Assembly (NCBI GenBank): GCA_963714065.1
Contig: OY970226.1
Coordinates: forward strand, 124,001-188,000
Length of the DNA stretch: 64,000 nt
Source of the DNA: JAZKID01 sp963714065
GTDB taxonomy: Bacteria > Pseudomonadota > Alphaproteobacteria > Rhizobiales > UBA4765
Reading direction: 5' to 3'
The notes beneath the pieces are model-generated. The model worked only from the letters and a program-made list of their open reading frames with translations, did not search any database and was not told where the DNA came from. Of this stretch, positions 1 through 9,448 are shown piece after piece. Position 1 is the stretch's first letter. The number at the start of each line of letters is the position of its first letter. Position numbers and translations under genes: made by a program.

Positions 1-266
1 ACGATCCGGTGCTGGAATATGAGCAAAACATGTTTCGGCAGGAGCGAGACAAGTTCATGGAAAAATTCCATGCGAAAGATCCGGAAACGTTGAAGCAGGG
101 CTGGCAACGGCATTATTTTGTTGGCCGCATGCCGGATCACACCAAGATCGAAGGGCACATCAATAAGCTGCGGTTGAGCGAGCCGCAAGACTTGACGGGA
201 AAGAAGCCCGGTCTCGCGCTAAAGGAGCCGCGGGGAAAAATGACTGATACTCCACGGGAAGGGTAA
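1..266 (+). CDS. C-terminal end of an unidentified protein (truncated by window edge)
   Basis: The reading frame is open from the left edge and stops at 264-266, leaving about 87 residues. It is hydrophilic and rich in Lys, Arg and Glu, with no membrane segment and no motif I recognise. A GTG at 9 could be read as a start, but codons continue upstream of it, so I treat this as the 3' end of a longer gene. It ends 6 bases before the UbiA-family gene, whose ribosome-binding site overlaps its last codons, so the two are probably cotranscribed. No function is assigned. Confidence 0.55.
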   Translation, partial: DPVLEYEQNMFRQERDKFMEKFHAKDPETLKQGWQRHYFVGRMPDHTKIEGHINKLRLSEPQDLTGKKPGLALKEPRGKMTDTPREG

Positions 267-272
267 TGCATA

Positions 273-1163
273 ATGCAGGCCCATCATGACAACAAATCTG
301 CTCTTCTGGATTTTTTTGCGCTTATTCGTATCCGGCACTGGATCAAGAATGGATTCGTTTTCGCGCCGTTATTCTTCGTGCCAGATTTGTGGGGAGAAAA
401 AGCCGCCTGGCTATCCGAAGGACTTGCCTTCCTGGCGTTTTCTTTTGCCGCCAGTGCCGTCTACATCCTGAACGATTGGTGCGACCGGGAATACGATAAA
501 CTCTCTCCGTCAAGAAGCACGCGCCCGCTCGCCAGCGACAGAATTCCAAACTGGTTCGCCGCTTTATGCGCCGCAACCCTGACTGCTGCAAGTCTGGTGA
601 TTGGCGGTATGCTGTCGTTATTCGCCTTGTTATGCCTTGCCGCTTATCTTGCCAACAATATTGCTTACAGCTTCTGCCTGCGCCGCTATTCGCTCTTGGA
701 TGTGACGAGTATTGCCACGGGCTTTCTCCTTCGCGTTCTGATGGGTGCTGCGGCCATTCATGTCGTGCCGTCGCCCTTCATTCTTATCTGCACATTTCTG
801 CTGGCATTATTTCTTGCTCTGGAAAAACGGCGCGACGATTTATATCAGGAGGTTCAACTTCCGGCACGTCAGGCATTAAGCGGTTACAATCATCAGTTCC
901 TGAATGTCGCCAGTATTGTTCTGCTGGGCGCGCTGACCACTTTCTATCTTGTCTACGTCACCGATGGGCGGGTGGCGGAAAGACTGGGAAGCGAACATCT
1001 TTATATAACGGCGCCTTTCGTGATCCTCGGTGTTTTACGTTATCTGCAATTAAGCCATTTCGACCGGAAAGCGGGATCGCCGGTGGCCTTGCTGGAAGGC
1101 GACCGTTTGCTTCAAGCCTGTATCGGGCTGTGGCTGTTGAGTTTCGCGCTGCTTATTTATTAG
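273..1163 (+). CDS. UbiA-family prenyltransferase, decaprenyl-phosphate phosphoribosyltransferase-like
   Basis: A 296-residue multi-pass membrane protein. The UbiA Asp-rich motif NDWCDREYD is at residues 67-75 and is followed by RSTRPLAS. The second half has LLDVTSIATGFLLRVLMGA followed by a KRRDDL segment. This pattern is closest, from memory, to the 5-phosphoribosyl-1-phosphate:decaprenyl-phosphate transferases rather than to ubiquinone or heme prenyltransferases. Those enzymes move a phosphoribosyl group onto a polyprenyl phosphate to make lipid-linked pentose donors for envelope glycans. The ATG at 273 has a GGGAAGGG ribosome-binding site. The downstream DUF2079 gene is convergent. The family call is firm; the substrate is inferred. 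Confidence 0.85.
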   Translation: MQAHHDNKSALLDFFALIRIRHWIKNGFVFAPLFFVPDLWGEKAAWLSEGLAFLAFSFAASAVYILNDWCDREYDKLSPSRSTRPLASDRIPNWFAALCAATLTAASLVIGGMLSLFALLCLAAYLANNIAYSFCLRRYSLLDVTSIATGFLLRVLMGAAAIHVVPSPFILICTFLLALFLALEKRRDDLYQEVQLPARQALSGYNHQFLNVASIVLLGALTTFYLVYVTDGRVAERLGSEHLYITAPFVILGVLRYLQLSHFDRKAGSPVALLEGDRLLQACIGLWLLSFALLIY

Positions 1164-1174
1164 CGGCTGGTTGA

Positions 1175-2833
1175 TTAAGAGTGCCGCTTTGGCAATTGGC
1201 ATAAAGATTCACCAGGTTTTAAGTGCAGCGGCACCAAAAGATCCTTGAAGCCATCCAGTTCCGCGGACGTGCGATTGGTCAGTAATGCCAGTCGCGTTCC
1301 TCTAACGCTATAGCTGTTGCGAAACTGCATGTGTCGGGCCAGGTTCGTTACCCAGTCGCAGGTATAGGGGGAGCGGAAATAAAGAATACTATCTCGCTGC
1401 AAATTCCCTGCCTCCGGTTGTGCAAGGCCATAATACTCCGCCTCATATAAAGTCCGGCGTGGAATGTCCTGCGGTGCAAAGGCGGCAACGGCATAGCCGG
1501 TCCAGAATGTTCCAAGCTGATCTTGATGTTTTGCAAATCTTTCGCGCCATAGCGCGTAATGAGGTGCCGCGGCTGCATCTTCATCGGGCCATATATCGAC
1601 ATAATAAAAACGTTGCGTAAAAGGCTGCCTGCTGGCTGGCATGAGAGTGGCGAGTAAGAGCACGACCTGAAGGGCAACCAATGTGCCGGCACTGCTGCTG
1701 CGAACCTGCCTTGCAGGCGGCATGCGCGCCTGAAAAAGCATGCAGAGCATCGGCCAGGCAAGATTCACGAGCAGCGGGAATGTATAATAGAGCGTCATTC
1801 TGCCTGCCGCTTCATGGCTTGAGAAAATCATATTGAACAATAGCCACGGCAGGCTGAATAGCCCTCCCCAGATCAGCATTGGGTTGCGGGCAGCAATACC
1901 TGCGATGACAAGCATCAGCATCGGTACCCAGAGATGGTTATGCTCGCTGAAGAAAAAATAAAATCTATTTTCCAATAAAGTGGGTGTAATACGAGCGAAG
2001 GCTTGGCCGCCCATATAAGTGCGGCCGAGCAATCCCTGTCCCTCATGCAACATCGAAGGCACTGATAAAAGGATAAAACTTGTCAGAATTGCCGCAAGCA
2101 GCGCGTAAAGCAGGAAGCGGGGCGGTTGCCGTGTCAGCCGCCACTGCCAAAGCATGACGAATATGAGAGAGGAAGCCAGATGCAGTCCAAAATCTTCGCG
2201 CACAGCGAAGCCGAAAATGAGGCTGCCAATGGCCAAAACGGGCTTATCTAAAAAATAGAACAGATAAAATGCCAGAATTGCAGCCGCCATGCCCATTTCG
2301 AAATGCGGCAGGACCAGTTGCTGCACTAATATGCCGCATGTCGCAAACAATAGGGCAAGCAGACAGGAAAGTGACCTGGCATAGGCCATTCCTGCCGCCT
2401 GAAGCGATTTAAGGCACAGCAGGAGAAACGCAACGACATTCAGCGCGTACAGGCTGCCGATAAACCACGCGTATAGACTTATGTGGTCAAGCGGAAGAAG
2501 AAACCCGGCGAGCAAGGGCAGCCAGAAAATCGGACTTATATGATTGGTGAAATAGCTGGGATTATCGCCGCGCAAAAAGTTTGGGATTGGCAGACGCCAG
2601 GAGGTGCGCCATTCCATGGCCGAAAACCAGGCCGAGTCCGAGCCGGCGCCATTCAGATAAAAATGATTTAGGACGGCATTATGCGCCAGCAGGCACACGA
2701 CCAGTCCCAGAAGCGCGGCAAGCGCCAATTCCTTTTTGTCGAATTTGTATTTGAGAGGGTCCATCGGCGCGAGCCCGGAGGAAAGGAGTGCACCCATCGA
2801 GATTTCCCTTATAGTTTTGGCCCAGTACTGCAT
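1175..2833 (-). CDS. DUF2079 family integral membrane protein
   Basis: A 552-residue protein dominated by hydrophobic segments, roughly ten to twelve membrane passes, with a soluble C-terminal region from about residue 400. Near residues 60-110 it has the pattern typical of DUF2079 proteins: an aromatic/acidic segment, then NHISPIFWLPLL, matching the family's conserved HFSPI motif. These proteins resemble glycosyltransferase-C-fold membrane enzymes, but their reaction is not established. An alternative internal start exists at the Met of MGALLSS (residue 13). It is convergent with the UbiA-family gene, 11 bases apart, and both could serve envelope glycan assembly. Confidence 0.75.
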   Translation of the reverse strand: MQYWAKTIREISMGALLSSGLAPMDPLKYKFDKKELALAALLGLVVCLLAHNAVLNHFYLNGAGSDSAWFSAMEWRTSWRLPIPNFLRGDNPSYFTNHISPIFWLPLLAGFLLPLDHISLYAWFIGSLYALNVVAFLLLCLKSLQAAGMAYARSLSCLLALLFATCGILVQQLVLPHFEMGMAAAILAFYLFYFLDKPVLAIGSLIFGFAVREDFGLHLASSLIFVMLWQWRLTRQPPRFLLYALLAAILTSFILLSVPSMLHEGQGLLGRTYMGGQAFARITPTLLENRFYFFFSEHNHLWVPMLMLVIAGIAARNPMLIWGGLFSLPWLLFNMIFSSHEAAGRMTLYYTFPLLVNLAWPMLCMLFQARMPPARQVRSSSAGTLVALQVVLLLATLMPASRQPFTQRFYYVDIWPDEDAAAAPHYALWRERFAKHQDQLGTFWTGYAVAAFAPQDIPRRTLYEAEYYGLAQPEAGNLQRDSILYFRSPYTCDWVTNLARHMQFRNSYSVRGTRLALLTNRTSAELDGFKDLLVPLHLKPGESLCQLPKRHS

Positions 2834-3000
2834 TATATCTCACATTTATGTTTGTCCGTCAGATCGTTAGGGAATTCACTGAATATTAATCTTGTCTTAA
2901 AAAAGCCTTGATAGATTACTGGGCTTAACGGCGAATTGATGTAATAAGGCGAAACTGAGCTTTCGTCTGTTTGGGGTTCTTGAGCGGGGAAGTGGGGATC

Positions 3001-4194
3001 ATGCAAACTGCGCGCGGGCTTGCGCCATATTTCGACGTGAAAAAGCTTTCGGGTCTATCGATGGCCTGTGCGCTGACGTTTGCGCTTTCGGGTTGCGGCG
3101 AGACGACTCGCATCGCAGGCCGCGGTTTCTCGCCGAGCGAATATGGTGTCGCGGCTTCTGCGCGTGTCGTTGCCATGGGCGAACCGGTGCCGAAGGGCGG
3201 CGGTATATATCGCCTCGGCAATCCCTATCAGGTGCGCGGCAAATGGTATTATCCCGAGGACAGGCCGGGCTACACGGTCACGGGCACCGCGTCCTGGTAT
3301 GGCGACGATTTCCATGGCCGCAAAACCGCCAATGGCGAAATCTACAATATGTATGCCTTATCCGCCGCGCATCCCACATTGCCGCTGCCGTCTTACGCGC
3401 GGGTGACGAATGCTACGAACGGCCGTTCCGTCGTCGTTCGCATCAACGATCGCGGTCCCTATCATTCGAACCGCGTGATCGATCTCTCGAAACGCGCCGC
3501 CACACTACTCGGCATGCATGATAACGGGCTTGGGCGCGTAAAAGTGAATTATATCGGCAAGGCGCCGCTGCATGGGCGCGACGATACCTGGCTGTCCGCG
3601 CAGGTCATGGAAAACGGTGTGAAGCTATCGCGCCAGCAGGTGGCGATGCTTGCCCCGGTGCCCGCATGGGCGCAGGCCGATCCCGGGCAGAACGATATCC
3701 GCGTCGCCCTGCAGGATGTCTTGCCGCAGGAAGACAAGCCGCAAGTGCAAAATTACCAAGTGCAGAATTCCTATGCCGTTGCCTCATTGCGCGATGTGGC
3801 GCCGCCAACCGTTGCGGCCGATGAACGTATCGGGGCAGAAGCGTTTGAGGAAGATCAGGCAACACAAAGCATCCAGACAGCCGCTGCGGGCGCTCCCTTG
3901 GCCCTCCTGCCCACATCTGCCGTTATGCCTATGCCGGCCGTACAGAATGGCGGGACAGCTTCGGCCCTACGTCAGGCGGTTCAGGTCGGTACCTTTCAGG
4001 ATGCTGCCCAGGCGGTCCGTTATCGCAATGCCCTGAACAGGTTCGGGGCGGCCAATATCACCATGAGCAAGATCGACGGCATAACCATGTATCAGGTCCG
4101 GGTCGGCCCCTTTGGCGATGCCGCGCAGGCCGAAATCGCGCTCCGCGAGGCCCGGCTTCAGGGTGCGACAGGTGCACAACTCGTAAGGATGTGA
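3001..4194 (+). CDS. rlpA: RlpA-like septal lytic transglycosylase lipoprotein
   Basis: I start at ATG 3001 because a GGGGAAGTGGGG ribosome-binding site precedes it; a TTG at 2971 would lengthen the N-terminus needlessly. The protein (397 aa) has a lipoprotein signal ending in LSGC with Cys32 as lipidation site. The double-psi beta-barrel follows at roughly residues 80-175: GTASWYGDDFHGRKTANGE and later INDRGPYHSNRVIDLS contain the His and Asp expected at the catalytic site. A long linker leads to a C-terminal SPOR domain in the last 75 residues, which binds denuded septal glycan. It heads the operon running through dacC and tmk, and overlaps the possible dacC GTG start. Confidence 0.93.
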   Translation: MQTARGLAPYFDVKKLSGLSMACALTFALSGCGETTRIAGRGFSPSEYGVAASARVVAMGEPVPKGGGIYRLGNPYQVRGKWYYPEDRPGYTVTGTASWYGDDFHGRKTANGEIYNMYALSAAHPTLPLPSYARVTNATNGRSVVVRINDRGPYHSNRVIDLSKRAATLLGMHDNGLGRVKVNYIGKAPLHGRDDTWLSAQVMENGVKLSRQQVAMLAPVPAWAQADPGQNDIRVALQDVLPQEDKPQVQNYQVQNSYAVASLRDVAPPTVAADERIGAEAFEEDQATQSIQTAAAGAPLALLPTSAVMPMPAVQNGGTASALRQAVQVGTFQDAAQAVRYRNALNRFGAANITMSKIDGITMYQVRVGPFGDAAQAEIALREARLQGATGAQLVRM

Positions 4195-4226
4195 TAAGAT
4201 CGTTTTTTCCAACCTTTTGTGTTCCC

Positions 4227-5426
4227 ATGATCGTTTTTCACGTTCGAAACCTGCGTAAGTTACCGATATTAATCAGTATCTTAATATCATTTTCTCTTAA
4301 TTCACATGAAGTTCGGGCAGCGCCTGTCGGCAGGCCCAGCGTCGAAACGCCGGCCCCTTTTGCCATACTTGTGGATGTGGGCACGGGCACGATCCTGTTC
4401 GAAAAGAATGCCGATGCGCCCATGGCGCCGGCTTCCATGGCCAAACTTGCCACACAGGAATATGTCTTCAACGAAATCATATCGGGCCGCGTTTCGCTGG
4501 ACGATGTGTTTACGGTCAGCGAAAACGCCTGGCGGAACGGTGGCGCGGGCTCTGGTGGCTCCACCATGTTCGCCCAGCTCAACAGCAGCATCAGCGTGCA
4601 GGATTTGCTACGGGGCGCCATGATCATTTCCGCCAACGATGCCTGCATCGTATTGGCCGAAAATCTTGCGGGCAGCGAGGCGCTGTTTGCCGAAGCGGTG
4701 ACGCGACGCATGAAAGAGCTCGGCCTCACCAATTCCAATTTCACGAATGCCACCGGCCTGCCCGACCCGAAACTGCGCACCACCGTGCGCGATCTGTCGA
4801 AGCTTGCCGTGCATATCGTGCAGACCTACCCGGATTTTTACAAATGGTATTCCGAAAAGGAATTCTCCTGGGAGACGATCAAGTCGGCGCAGCAGAACCG
4901 TAATCCGCTCTTGCGCGAGATGGATGGCGCCGACGGCATCAAGACCGGGTGGACCGAAGAGGCTGGCTACGGCATCGTCGGCTCCGTCATGCGCGATGGC
5001 CGCCGCCTCATTCTCGTCATTGCCGGTGTAAAAACGGCGAAAGATCGCGCGTCCGAGGCGCGCAAGCTGCTGGAATGGGGTTTCCGCGCCTTCGATAGCC
5101 GCAAGCTCTTCCTTGCCAACTCTCCCGTAGGCGAGGCGACGGTCTTCGGCGGCGAGACAAGTAGCGTGCCGCTTGTTGCGCAAAGCGATGTTGCCGTGCT
5201 CGTACCGCGTACGGCTCTGCCGCGCGATATCGCGGCGAAAGTTATATACAGGGGGCCTGTGGTCGCGCCTGTCGATAAGGGGCAGGAAATCGGCAAGCTG
5301 CAGATCTATCACCTCAACGCCCTTGTCAGCGAGCGCCCGCTTTATGCCGGCGAGAATGTCGCCGAAGGTTCGATGACGCAAAAAGCCTTCAGCGCCGTGA
5401 AAGATCTGCTGGGGAGCCTGATCTAG
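4227..5426 (+). CDS. dacC: D-alanyl-D-alanine carboxypeptidase (PBP5/6 family)
   Basis: This periplasmic serine peptidase trims the terminal D-Ala of peptidoglycan pentapeptides. With the start at ATG 4227 (399 aa) a signal peptide covers residues 1-31. A GTG at 4191 that overlaps the rlpA stop is the alternative; neither has a strong ribosome-binding site. The three active-site motifs are present: SMAK at 70-73, SAN at 135-137 and KTG at 239-241. The C-terminal PBP5 domain and a final amphipathic membrane-anchoring helix (FSAVKDLLGSLI) follow. It sits directly after rlpA, a common alphaproteobacterial pairing of cell-wall enzymes. Confidence 0.93.
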   Translation: MIVFHVRNLRKLPILISILISFSLNSHEVRAAPVGRPSVETPAPFAILVDVGTGTILFEKNADAPMAPASMAKLATQEYVFNEIISGRVSLDDVFTVSENAWRNGGAGSGGSTMFAQLNSSISVQDLLRGAMIISANDACIVLAENLAGSEALFAEAVTRRMKELGLTNSNFTNATGLPDPKLRTTVRDLSKLAVHIVQTYPDFYKWYSEKEFSWETIKSAQQNRNPLLREMDGADGIKTGWTEEAGYGIVGSVMRDGRRLILVIAGVKTAKDRASEARKLLEWGFRAFDSRKLFLANSPVGEATVFGGETSSVPLVAQSDVAVLVPRTALPRDIAAKVIYRGPVVAPVDKGQEIGKLQIYHLNALVSERPLYAGENVAEGSMTQKAFSAVKDLLGSLI

Positions 5427-5429
5427 TCC

Positions 5430-6077
5430 ATGTCGGTTAAAAAGCGCGGTCTCTTCATTACGCTCGAGGGCGGAGAGGGGGCAGGAAAAAGCACGCTGGC
5501 GCAGGGGCTCAAGGGCAGGTTCGAAAAGCTGGACCTCTCCGTGCTGCTTACGCGGGAGCCGGGCGGCACGAAAAAAGGCGAGAATATCAGGAAAGTTTTG
5601 CTGGCCGGTGTGGCGCAGCGTCTCGGGCCGACGGCGGAAGCGCTGTTGTTCGCCTCGGCGCGCGACGAGCACATCAAGGAAATCATTCGCCCCGCGCTAG
5701 AAAAGGGCCAGATCGTCATCTGCGACCGCTTTTCGGATTCCACGCGCGCCTATCAGGGTTATGTCGGCGGCGTCGAACGCAGCGTGATCGAACGTCTCGA
5801 CAAGCTCGTCGTTAACGATACGCAGCCCGATATCACCCTTGTTATCGATGTTCCTGCCGAAACGGGACTTGCCCGCATCAAGGCGCGCGCCGGGCGCACC
5901 GATCGCTTCGAAAGCGAGGATTTGAGTTTTCACCGCAAGCTGCGTGCCGCCTATTTCGACATTGCGCAGCGCTTTCCCGCGCGCTGTATCGTCATCGACG
6001 GCGAGCAGGATTCGGAAGCCGTGCTGGAAAAAGCGTGGAATGTGCTTGCGTCGCATCCGGCTTTTGCCCAAAAATAA
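5430..6077 (+). CDS. tmk: thymidylate kinase
   Basis: It phosphorylates dTMP to dTDP with ATP. The 215-residue product is normal for the family. The P-loop GGEGAGKST is at residues 14-22, the DRX-type motif is DRFSDSTRAYQG near residue 91, and TREPGGT near residue 41 contacts the nucleotide. It starts 4 bases after the dacC stop and ends 8 bases before the holB start I chose, consistent with the conserved dacC-tmk-holB operon. Confidence 0.96.
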   Translation: MSVKKRGLFITLEGGEGAGKSTLAQGLKGRFEKLDLSVLLTREPGGTKKGENIRKVLLAGVAQRLGPTAEALLFASARDEHIKEIIRPALEKGQIVICDRFSDSTRAYQGYVGGVERSVIERLDKLVVNDTQPDITLVIDVPAETGLARIKARAGRTDRFESEDLSFHRKLRAAYFDIAQRFPARCIVIDGEQDSEAVLEKAWNVLASHPAFAQK

Positions 6078-6085
6078 GCCCCGAT

Positions 6086-7132
6086 ATGGCCAGAGCACAA
6101 AAATCCCAGGAAACGACGCAGGCTGCCTATCCGCATCCGCGCGGTGCGGCAGCATTGCATGGCCATGAAAAGGCCGAGCAGCTTTTCCTTCAAGCCTGCC
6201 GCGGCGGGCGCCTGCATCATGCCTGGCTGCTATGTGGCATGGAGGGCATCGGCAAGGCGACGCTGGCCTATCGCATGGCGCGTTTCATTCTCGTGCATGG
6301 TATTGGCGATAGTCTTGCGGATACACAAAATCTTTTTATTCCGGAAAGCCATCAGGTTTTTCATCTGCTCGCACAAGGCACGCATCCGGATTGCCATGTG
6401 CTCGAGCATAACGATGAAAAAAATCGCGGCCGGAAATCGATCGGCGTGGAACAGGTGCGCGATCTAAATCACAAAATGCTGGCAACCTCCGCGGCTGGCG
6501 GCTGGCGGCTTACGATCGTCGATGCGGTCGAAGATCTCAACAAGAGCGCCGCCAATGCGCTGCTGAAGATTCTCGAAGAGCCGCCGCAGCGCTGCCTGTT
6601 CTTGCTGATTTCGCACCGTCCCGGGCAGGTGATGGCGACGATACGCTCGCGCTGCCAGAAACTTCAGCTTGGCCCGCTCGATAATGCCACGCTCGTTCAG
6701 GCCGTGCGTAATGTCATGCCGGGCGCGCCGGCGCACGAGATCGAGGCGGTTGCGCCTCATGCCTGCGGCAGCGTACGTACGGCGCTCGATCTTATGTCGG
6801 GTTCCGGTCTTGCCGAACGCGATGCGCTTTATCGCATGCTGGAGAATTTTCCGCGTATGGATCTAAAGGCCTTGCAGCAGTTCGCCGATGCCATTGCACG
6901 CAAGGGCGAGGATGCTTTTGCGCAGAGCGTTCGGCATATCGCACAGTGGTGCCATGCTTATGCCATGCATTTACCTGAAAGCGGCAGCGCCCGCGCGTTT
7001 GCGAATTTTTGCGCCTCTCTGAACGAAGATGCACGCCGTGTCGATATTTTCAATCTGGACCGCAAGGCTTTTCTCGTGACGCGTCTTTCGAATTTAAGCG
7101 GACTTGTGAAGACGGAATTTGCTCATGGCTGA
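6086..7132 (+). CDS. holB: DNA polymerase III delta' subunit
   Basis: A clamp-loader component that helps load the beta clamp. I use ATG 6086, because the in-frame start at 6035 lies inside tmk. The 348-residue protein has the AAA+ P-loop-like segment GMEGIGKATLA and the long insertion with HPDCHVLEH. It also has the sensor region KSAANALLKILEEPP and the SRC motif (SRCQKL) that delta' supplies in trans to the gamma/tau ATP sites. It overlaps metG by 8 bases, so translation is probably coupled. Confidence 0.93.
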   Translation: MARAQKSQETTQAAYPHPRGAAALHGHEKAEQLFLQACRGGRLHHAWLLCGMEGIGKATLAYRMARFILVHGIGDSLADTQNLFIPESHQVFHLLAQGTHPDCHVLEHNDEKNRGRKSIGVEQVRDLNHKMLATSAAGGWRLTIVDAVEDLNKSAANALLKILEEPPQRCLFLLISHRPGQVMATIRSRCQKLQLGPLDNATLVQAVRNVMPGAPAHEIEAVAPHACGSVRTALDLMSGSGLAERDALYRMLENFPRMDLKALQQFADAIARKGEDAFAQSVRHIAQWCHAYAMHLPESGSARAFANFCASLNEDARRVDIFNLDRKAFLVTRLSNLSGLVKTEFAHG

Positions 7133-8663
7133 ACGCTTCTACATCACCACCGCGATTTCCTATCCAAACGGCGAGCCGCATATCGGCCATGCCTATGAGC
7201 TGATCGCCACCGATGCGATTGCGCGTTTCAAGCGGCTCGACGGATATGAAGTGTTCTTCCTCACAGGCACGGACGAGCACGGCCTCAAAATGCAGCAGCA
7301 GGCGGAGAAAGAGGGCATAACGCCGCGCGAGCTTGCCGATAAAAACGGTGCCCGCTTCGTGGCGATGACGAAAATAATCAACGCATCGAACGACGATTTC
7401 ATCCGCACCACAGAGCCGCGCCATTACAAGGCATCGCAGGAAATCTGGAAACGTATGGAATCGAACGGCGATATCTATCTCGACCGTTATGCGGGATGGT
7501 ATTCTATTCGCGACGAAGCTTTCTACGCCGAATCCGAAACAAGTTTGAACGGGCAGGGCGTGCGCATCGGCCCGCAGGGCACGCCGGTGACATGGACGGA
7601 GGAGGAGAGCTATTTTTTCCGCCTCTCCGGCTATCAGGACAAGCTGCTTGCCTATTATGAGGCGAACCCCGATTTTATATCGCCGCCATTCAAGCGCAAT
7701 GAAATTGTCAGCTTCGTCAAAGCCGGCCTGCAGGATTTGTCGGTGTCGCGTACCACATTCGCCTGGGGCGTGCCGGTACCCGGAAACCAGAAGCACGTCA
7801 TGTATGTGTGGGTGGATGCGCTGACGAATTATATCAGCGCCACCGGCTGGCCGGATGGCGGCCCGCGCGCGAAATTCTGGCCTGCCGATTTGCATATCAT
7901 CGGCAAGGATATCGTGCGCTTTCATACGGTTTACTGGCCCGCATTTTTAATGTCGGCCGGTCTGCCGCTTCCAAAGCGGGTTTTTGCGCACGGTTTTCTG
8001 ACGGTCAAGGGCGAGAAAATGAGCAAGTCGGTCGGCAATGTCGTCGATCCGTTCGCACTCGTGAAAGAATTCGGCGTCGATGCCGTGCGTTATTTTTTCC
8101 TGCGCGAAACAAGTTTCGGGCAGGACGGCAGCTATAATCCCGAAACGATCATCACGCGCCTGAATGCCGATCTTGCGAACGATCTCGGCAATCTCGCGCA
8201 GCGTTCGTTATCGATCGTCGCCAAGAATTGCGATGGCGTTCTGCCGCAGCCCGACAGGCTGAACGATCTCGACAAGGAACTTTTCGCCAAAACGGCTGCT
8301 CTCTATGAAAAACTGCGCCAGCATATGAAGGATTACGCGCTTCATGCCATGCTCGGCGAAATCTGGGCGGCGATCGGCGATGCCAATCGCTATTTTGCCT
8401 TTGCCGAACCGTGGAAAAAACGAAAAGAAGATCCGGCCTGTTTTAACACGATCATGTGGGTGACTGCGGAAACATTGCGCCGTATCGGTATTCTGGTTCA
8501 ACCCTTTATTCCCGAGGCTGCCGCAAAATTGCTCGATCAGCTTGCCGTGCCGGTCGATCAGCGCAGTTTTGCGCATCTTGACGAGACATATGCCTTGAAG
8601 GGCAGCACTAAACTTCCAGCACCCGCAGCGCTGTTCCCGCGTTACGAAACTGCTCCCGCCTAA
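7125..8663 (+). CDS. metG: methionyl-tRNA synthetase
   Basis: It charges tRNA-Met. The 512-residue protein starts at ATG 7125, inside the end of holB. Class I signatures are HIGH at residues 21-24 and KMSKS near residue 300. The connective-peptide region is short and lacks the four-cysteine zinc knuckle, placing it with the MetRS type that lacks zinc. It ends after the anticodon-binding helical domain, with no appended tRNA-binding OB fold. The stop codon overlaps the tatD start (TAATG). Confidence 0.96.
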   Translation: MAERFYITTAISYPNGEPHIGHAYELIATDAIARFKRLDGYEVFFLTGTDEHGLKMQQQAEKEGITPRELADKNGARFVAMTKIINASNDDFIRTTEPRHYKASQEIWKRMESNGDIYLDRYAGWYSIRDEAFYAESETSLNGQGVRIGPQGTPVTWTEEESYFFRLSGYQDKLLAYYEANPDFISPPFKRNEIVSFVKAGLQDLSVSRTTFAWGVPVPGNQKHVMYVWVDALTNYISATGWPDGGPRAKFWPADLHIIGKDIVRFHTVYWPAFLMSAGLPLPKRVFAHGFLTVKGEKMSKSVGNVVDPFALVKEFGVDAVRYFFLRETSFGQDGSYNPETIITRLNADLANDLGNLAQRSLSIVAKNCDGVLPQPDRLNDLDKELFAKTAALYEKLRQHMKDYALHAMLGEIWAAIGDANRYFAFAEPWKKRKEDPACFNTIMWVTAETLRRIGILVQPFIPEAAAKLLDQLAVPVDQRSFAHLDETYALKGSTKLPAPAALFPRYETAPA

Positions 8664-9448
8664 TGCTCATCGATACGCATTGCCATCTCGATTTCCCGGA
8701 GCTTGCGGCAGATATGGATGGTGTTTTGCAACGTACGCGCGCGGCAAATGTGCAGCAACTGATCACCATCAGCACGCGTATCGGGCAGTTCGGCAAACTG
8801 CTTGAAATCGTCGAATACTATCCGAACGTTTTTTGCACAGTCGGTACGCATCCTCACAATGCTGCGGAGGAAGACGGAATTTCGGCCGAAGAAATCGTCG
8901 AACTTGCACAGCATCCGAAAGTTGTCGGTATCGGCGAGGCGGGGCTCGATTATCATTACGATCACTCCCCGCGTGATGCGCAGGCGCGCGGTTTTCGCGC
9001 ACATATCCAGGCTGCGCGCGAAACCGGCCTGCCCATCGTCATCCATGCGCGCGAGGCGGACCGGGATATCGGCGATATACTCGAAGAAGAAATGGGGAAG
9101 GGCGCGTTCGGCGGCGTGTTGCACTGTTTCTCGTCGGGCATCGAGTTGGCGCGGCGCGGGCTCGCGCTTGGATTATATATTTCCTTTTCCGGAATCCTGA
9201 CATTCAAGAATGCCAAAGATATTCAGGCCATTGCCGTCGAAGCTCCGGAAGATCGTCTCCTGGTCGAAACCGATGCGCCTTATCTCGCGCCGGTGCCTTA
9301 TCGCGGAAAAAGTAACGAGCCTGCCTATGTCGAACATACGGCGCGCTTTCTTGCCGGATTGCGAAAAACGGGTTTCGAGGATATAGCACGCATAACTACG
9401 AATAATGCTCTGACACTGTTTTCGAAAATGCCGCGTGTATCGTTATGA
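8663..9448 (+). CDS. tatD: TatD family metal-dependent DNase/hydrolase
   Basis: A 261-residue TIM-barrel metallohydrolase. Metal ligands expected for TatD/YcfH proteins are visible: THCHLDF at the N-terminus, GEAGLDYHY, VIHAREAD, GVLHCFSSG and VETDAPYLAP. Family members act as 3'-5' exonucleases or quality-control hydrolases. The start overlaps the metG stop by one base and its stop overlaps the next gene (ATGA). The metG-tatD-metallo-beta-lactamase order is common in alphaproteobacteria. Confidence 0.94.
   Translation: MLIDTHCHLDFPELAADMDGVLQRTRAANVQQLITISTRIGQFGKLLEIVEYYPNVFCTVGTHPHNAAEEDGISAEEIVELAQHPKVVGIGEAGLDYHYDHSPRDAQARGFRAHIQAARETGLPIVIHAREADRDIGDILEEEMGKGAFGGVLHCFSSGIELARRGLALGLYISFSGILTFKNAKDIQAIAVEAPEDRLLVETDAPYLAPVPYRGKSNEPAYVEHTARFLAGLRKTGFEDIARITTNNALTLFSKMPRVSL

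Noticed and set aside
4608..5672. A 354-codon minus-strand frame across dacC and tmk
   Set aside because: Both forward genes have intact active-site motifs; the antisense product has none.
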